A program made the position numbers and the translations under genes. The notes under the pieces were generated by a model that saw only the letters and a program-made list of their open reading frames with translations, made no database searches and was not told the origin of the DNA. Below, piece after piece: positions 6,501-8,422 of a stretch of DNA of 8,422 nucleotides. Source of the DNA: JALNZF01 sp049793155 (GTDB lineage: Bacteria > Nitrospirota > UBA9217); assembly GCA_049793155.1 (NCBI GenBank), contig JBARBN010000010.1, forward strand, positions 1-8,422. Direction: 5' to 3'. The first letter of the stretch is position 1. Each line of letters starts with the position of its first letter.

Positions 6501-8422
6501 CGTCCATAAAGTTGCGCATCGGCCTCCGTGGCGTTGATCTGTCGCAGAACCACCTGGCTGTGGGTCCACGCAAGATCAAAGACGCGGTCCGCAAGGCGCC
6601 GGTCCTGGTATTTATCGACAAGACCCAGACAGCTGTTACGGGTTTCGCCGATGCCGCTGACGATATTGACTGTTGCCGATCCCTCCGGATCGAGGGTTAT
6701 CCGATATTGAATAGCGACGATCGGATCGAGCACCGAGCCCTGGCTGCCCGAGAGCGCCCCCGACCTGTCCATGGCCTGTGGATCGGCAGCGGTCCTCCCC
6801 CGGCCGATGAACCGGCTGCGGTCGGTCTCATAGGAAACCTCGCCGATTTCCGCACCGTGAACGACCATCAGATGAAACATCCAGGGCGCATGTTCGTCCC
6901 GGGAGCGGGGACGGCGGGTGCAGAGGATCGCCTGTCTGTGTTCGATGATCTCTGTCTGAACAAAAAGTTTGCCGAATGCCGGGTGCAGCGCGTCGGCGGC
7001 AGGAGATGCAAGGACGACTTCCGCGTAACTCGTGACGTCAATCGTCCTGCGTGTCCGGCTGCGGTTGGTGATCGTGATCCTGCGCAGCTCGATATCATCC
7101 TCGGGCGAGACGGCAATCTCGGTATGGGTATCAATGTTATGGTCCCGGCGGCGAAACTCTGCCCGGCCTTCCGAAAAGATAGCTTCGTATTTGTTCGGCC
7201 GGTTGAGCGTCGGCTGATGCGCGGTCGACCAGAACTCTCCACTCGCCGCGTCACGGAGGTAACAGAACGTGCCCCAGTCGTCCCGGGTACCGTCTTCGCG
7301 CCAGCGCGTGACAGCGATATCCTTCCAACGGCTGTAACCGCCCCCCGCATTCGTGACCATCACGTGGTACCTGCCGTTGGACAATAACTGCACCTCCGGA
7401 ACGATTGTGTCGGGGCTGTTGAGTATGCGCATCGGCATCTCAGGACCGTTGGATGCCGGCCGGATCTCGGAGAGCTCTGTGGTGTGCGAATAGAACCCCG
7501 TGGCCTTTGGCACACGCTCCTGGAGCAGCAGCATGGTTGCCTGCAGCTCCAGGTCGGACTCGAACCGTTTCTGCATTGGACGGTCCAGGAGCACGGAGCC
7601 CAGCGAGAGAAAGCTCATCCCCTGGTGATGCGCCATGAACGTCCGGACCACGACGCTTGATTGTCCGCGTCGTTGACGTGAAGGAGTGTAGTCGATCGCT
7701 TCAAAAAAACCGAATTGCCCTTCATACCCCTGCGCAGCGAGTCTCTGCAGGTTCAGGCACGCCTTCTCGGGCGCCACCATCAGCGCCAGGGCCGAGGCAT
7801 AGGGCGCAATGACCATATCCTCGGCGAGTCCGCGTTTGAGCCCCAGGCCGGGCACGCCGAAGGCGCGGTATTGGTAATTGAGATGTGCATCGACCGCGTT
7901 GTAGCAGGATTCCGAAATGCCCCACGGTACGCCGCGCAGCCTCCCGTATTCGATCTGTCTCTCCACCGCCGCCCGACAGGTCTGGTCGAGCAGCGTGTCC
8001 TCGTAGGTCGGCATCACCAGAAGCGGCATGAGGTATTCGAACATCGAACCGCTCCATGAAACAAGGACCGGCCCTCCGCCAGCAATGGTGAGCAGCCGCC
8101 CCAGTGCAAACCAGCTGTCCTGCGGCAGTTGTCCCTGCGCGATCGCCACAAAACAGCTCAATCGCGCTTCCGAAGCAAGGAGATCGTAATAACTGGCATC
8201 CCGCCGGCGCTCATCAACATTGTATCCGATGGCCAGAAGGTGGACCGACTTATTGTACAGGAAATCATACTCCATGCGGCAGAGTTCTCCGCATCTCGAT
8301 GCAAGGGATTCGATGGCAGTGATCCTTGCCCCGGCGAGCTCGTTTCCAAGGCCTGCCAGTTCGCGCAGGGTCGGGATCTCATCACGGTCACGAACAAGCG
8401 ACGACGAGAGGAAGGTCAGCTC
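3566..8422 (-). CDS. ndvB: Cyclic beta-1,2-glucan synthase, C-terminal part (glycoamylase-like and GH94 domains; 5' partial)
   Basis: The minus-strand frame is open from the right edge to a TAG at 3566-3568, giving 1618 residues (numbered from the edge) with no break. Full NdvB/ChvB-type proteins have about 2800 residues, so the membrane-bound GT84 synthase half lies outside the window; ATG 8275 is internal, not the start. Residues 1 to about 310 are the end of the glycoamylase-like domain, now linked to glucan cyclisation (GH189): SWSGSMFEY at 122-130, WGISES at 167-172, FMAHHQGM at 262-269. A first GH94-like lobe runs from about 335, with GLWGYSISGDIP around W671. A second starts near FNGLGGF (N824) and leads into the catalytic barrel: GFRDQLQD 1165-1172, HWWHP 1203-1207, DWND 1299-1302 (the Asp motif expected to supply the general acid), ENGGQYTH 1451-1458. 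GH94 phosphorolysis is thought to set chain length. The product is a periplasmic cyclic glucan used in osmoadaptation and host interaction. The terminator at 3430-3473 ends the transcript. Confidence 0.94.
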   Translation of the reverse strand, partial: ELTFLSSSLVRDRDEIPTLRELAGLGNELAGARITAIESLASRCGELCRMEYDFLYNKSVHLLAIGYNVDERRRDASYYDLLASEARLSCFVAIAQGQLPQDSWFALGRLLTIAGGGPVLVSWSGSMFEYLMPLLVMPTYEDTLLDQTCRAAVERQIEYGRLRGVPWGISESCYNAVDAHLNYQYRAFGVPGLGLKRGLAEDMVIAPYASALALMVAPEKACLNLQRLAAQGYEGQFGFFEAIDYTPSRQRRGQSSVVVRTFMAHHQGMSFLSLGSVLLDRPMQKRFESDLELQATMLLLQERVPKATGFYSHTTELSEIRPASNGPEMPMRILNSPDTIVPEVQLLSNGRYHVMVTNAGGGYSRWKDIAVTRWREDGTRDDWGTFCYLRDAASGEFWSTAHQPTLNRPNKYEAIFSEGRAEFRRRDHNIDTHTEIAVSPEDDIELRRITITNRSRTRRTIDVTSYAEVVLASPAADALHPAFGKLFVQTEIIEHRQAILCTRRPRSRDEHAPWMFHLMVVHGAEIGEVSYETDRSRFIGRGRTAADPQAMDRSGALSGSQGSVLDPIVAIQYRITLDPEGSATVNIVSGIGETRNSCLGLVDKYQDRRLADRVFDLAWTHSQVVLRQINATEADAQLYGRLAGSVLYANSSLRADSGIIQKNRRGQSGLWGYSISGDIPIVLLRIEDPAHVDLVRQLVQAHEYWRLKGLAVDLVISNEDHAGYRHLLQEQIMGLIAAGVEANVAERPGGIFVRPVDQIPNEDRILLQTVARVVISDSRGPLADQVKLVAPAAALAPRLTPTRRHKPETAPFAASTHNDLLFFNGLGGFTPDGREYIITTSSGQKTPAPWVNVMANPLFGTIISESGAAYTWSENAHEFRLTPWNNDPISDSGGEAFYLRDEESGHFWSPTPLPGHGALQYVSRHGFGYSVFEHVEDGISSEVWVYVATDASIKFTAMKVKNVSGRPRRLSAFGYVEWVLGDLRPKTALHVITEIDPKTGAIFARNHYNSEFVDRTAFFDAGELTRTVTGDRSEFLGRNGTLQSPAAMTRTRLSGRIGAGLDPCAAVQVPFDLANGQEREIIFRLGAGRNSEDAGNLVQRFRGSGAARGALEKVWEYWNRTLGAVQVDTPDQPVNMLANGWLVYQTLACRLWARSGYYQSGGAFGFRDQLQDVMALIHTEPGLVREHLLLCAAHQFKEGDVQHWWHPPIGRGVRTRCSDDFLWLPLATCRYVLTSGDTGVLDETVRFIEGRPLNPDEDSYYDLPRASEETASLYDHCVRAILRGITSGKHGLPLIGSGDWNDGMNLVGQHGKGESVWLGFFLYEVLVRFTEIAHLHGDLSFSARCQDEAGHVRRNIEEHGWDGEWYLRAFFDDGSPLGSAGNAECRIDSIAQSWSVLSGAGDAERQRMAMEAVDKFLVRREHGLIQLLDPPFDKSDLDPGYIKGYVPGVRENGGQYTHAAVWTAMAFAALGDSSRAWDLMAMINPINHARSPEEVAIYKGEPYVAAADVYAVPPHIGQGGWTWYTGSAGWMYRLILESLLGIRLETDNLRFEPCLPREWDAFTVHYRYRETFYHITVLQTRETSEVSLLVDGIEQSNKTISLVDDHRDHAVTVRIAAR

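Noticed and set aside
5402..7387. A 661-codon open frame on the plus strand opposite the glucan synthase gene
   Set aside because: The protein has no recognisable domain and a composition typical of an antisense shadow (Arg/Pro/Val/Ala-rich), while the minus strand carries well-conserved GH94-type motifs throughout. Long antisense frames are common opposite GC-rich genes with strong third-position bias.
1..8422. CRISPR array, transposase or insertion-sequence ends, toxin-antitoxin or defence genes
   Set aside because: No regularly spaced direct repeats outside the 33-bp coding repeat, no transposase-like frame, and no small paired genes of that type were found. The prompt's hint of a new system is not supported by anything I can see.

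Overview
The window looks like chromosomal DNA of a Gram-negative bacterium. The evidence is two exported proteins of the DUF3300 and DUF2950 families, a TatA-type translocase subunit, and the C-terminal part of a very large cyclic beta-1,2-glucan synthase (NdvB/ChvB class). The mixture would fit a deltaproteobacterium-like (Desulfobacterota) or other environmental proteobacterial lineage, but nothing here fixes the taxon.

Layout: (1) 1-126 is the tail of a small membrane protein, followed by a clean intrinsic terminator at 191-217. (2) 391-2831 is a two-gene plus-strand unit: a DUF3300 protein starting at TTG 391, and a DUF2950 protein best started at ATG 1866. Both have Sec-type signal peptides. 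The DUF3300 protein has a Pro/Arg/Ser-rich tail containing a 33-bp (11-residue) tandem repeat. (3) 2932-3215 is tatA with its own near-consensus sigma70 promoter (TTGACA, 17 bp, TATCAT) and a strong ribosome binding site. (4) 3216-3565 is a non-coding convergent intergenic region rich in hairpins. Its centre is a perfect 19-bp stem that can act as a bidirectional terminator. Directly against it, on the minus strand, lies the 3' end of a tRNA (tRNA-Ala-like: variable region, T arm, acceptor strand and CCA) with no 5' half. A weaker copy of the same T-arm/acceptor sequence lies on the other side of the stem in inverted orientation, so the whole forms an imperfect palindrome of about 87 bp. (5) 3566-8422 is the minus-strand glucan synthase, open through the right edge, containing the end of the glycoamylase-like/cyclisation domain and the full GH94-type region.

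How they may work together: the DUF3300/DUF2950 pair is a conserved neighbourhood of unknown function, probably in the periplasm or envelope. TatA would serve Tat export, but neither neighbouring signal peptide has a twin-arginine motif. The glucan synthase would make or trim periplasmic cyclic beta-1,2-glucan. These are envelope-related but not evidently one pathway. The item most worth a second look is the tRNA-derived palindrome between tatA and the glucan synthase, which may be the scar of an integration event. I see no clear sign of a new multi-gene system in this window.
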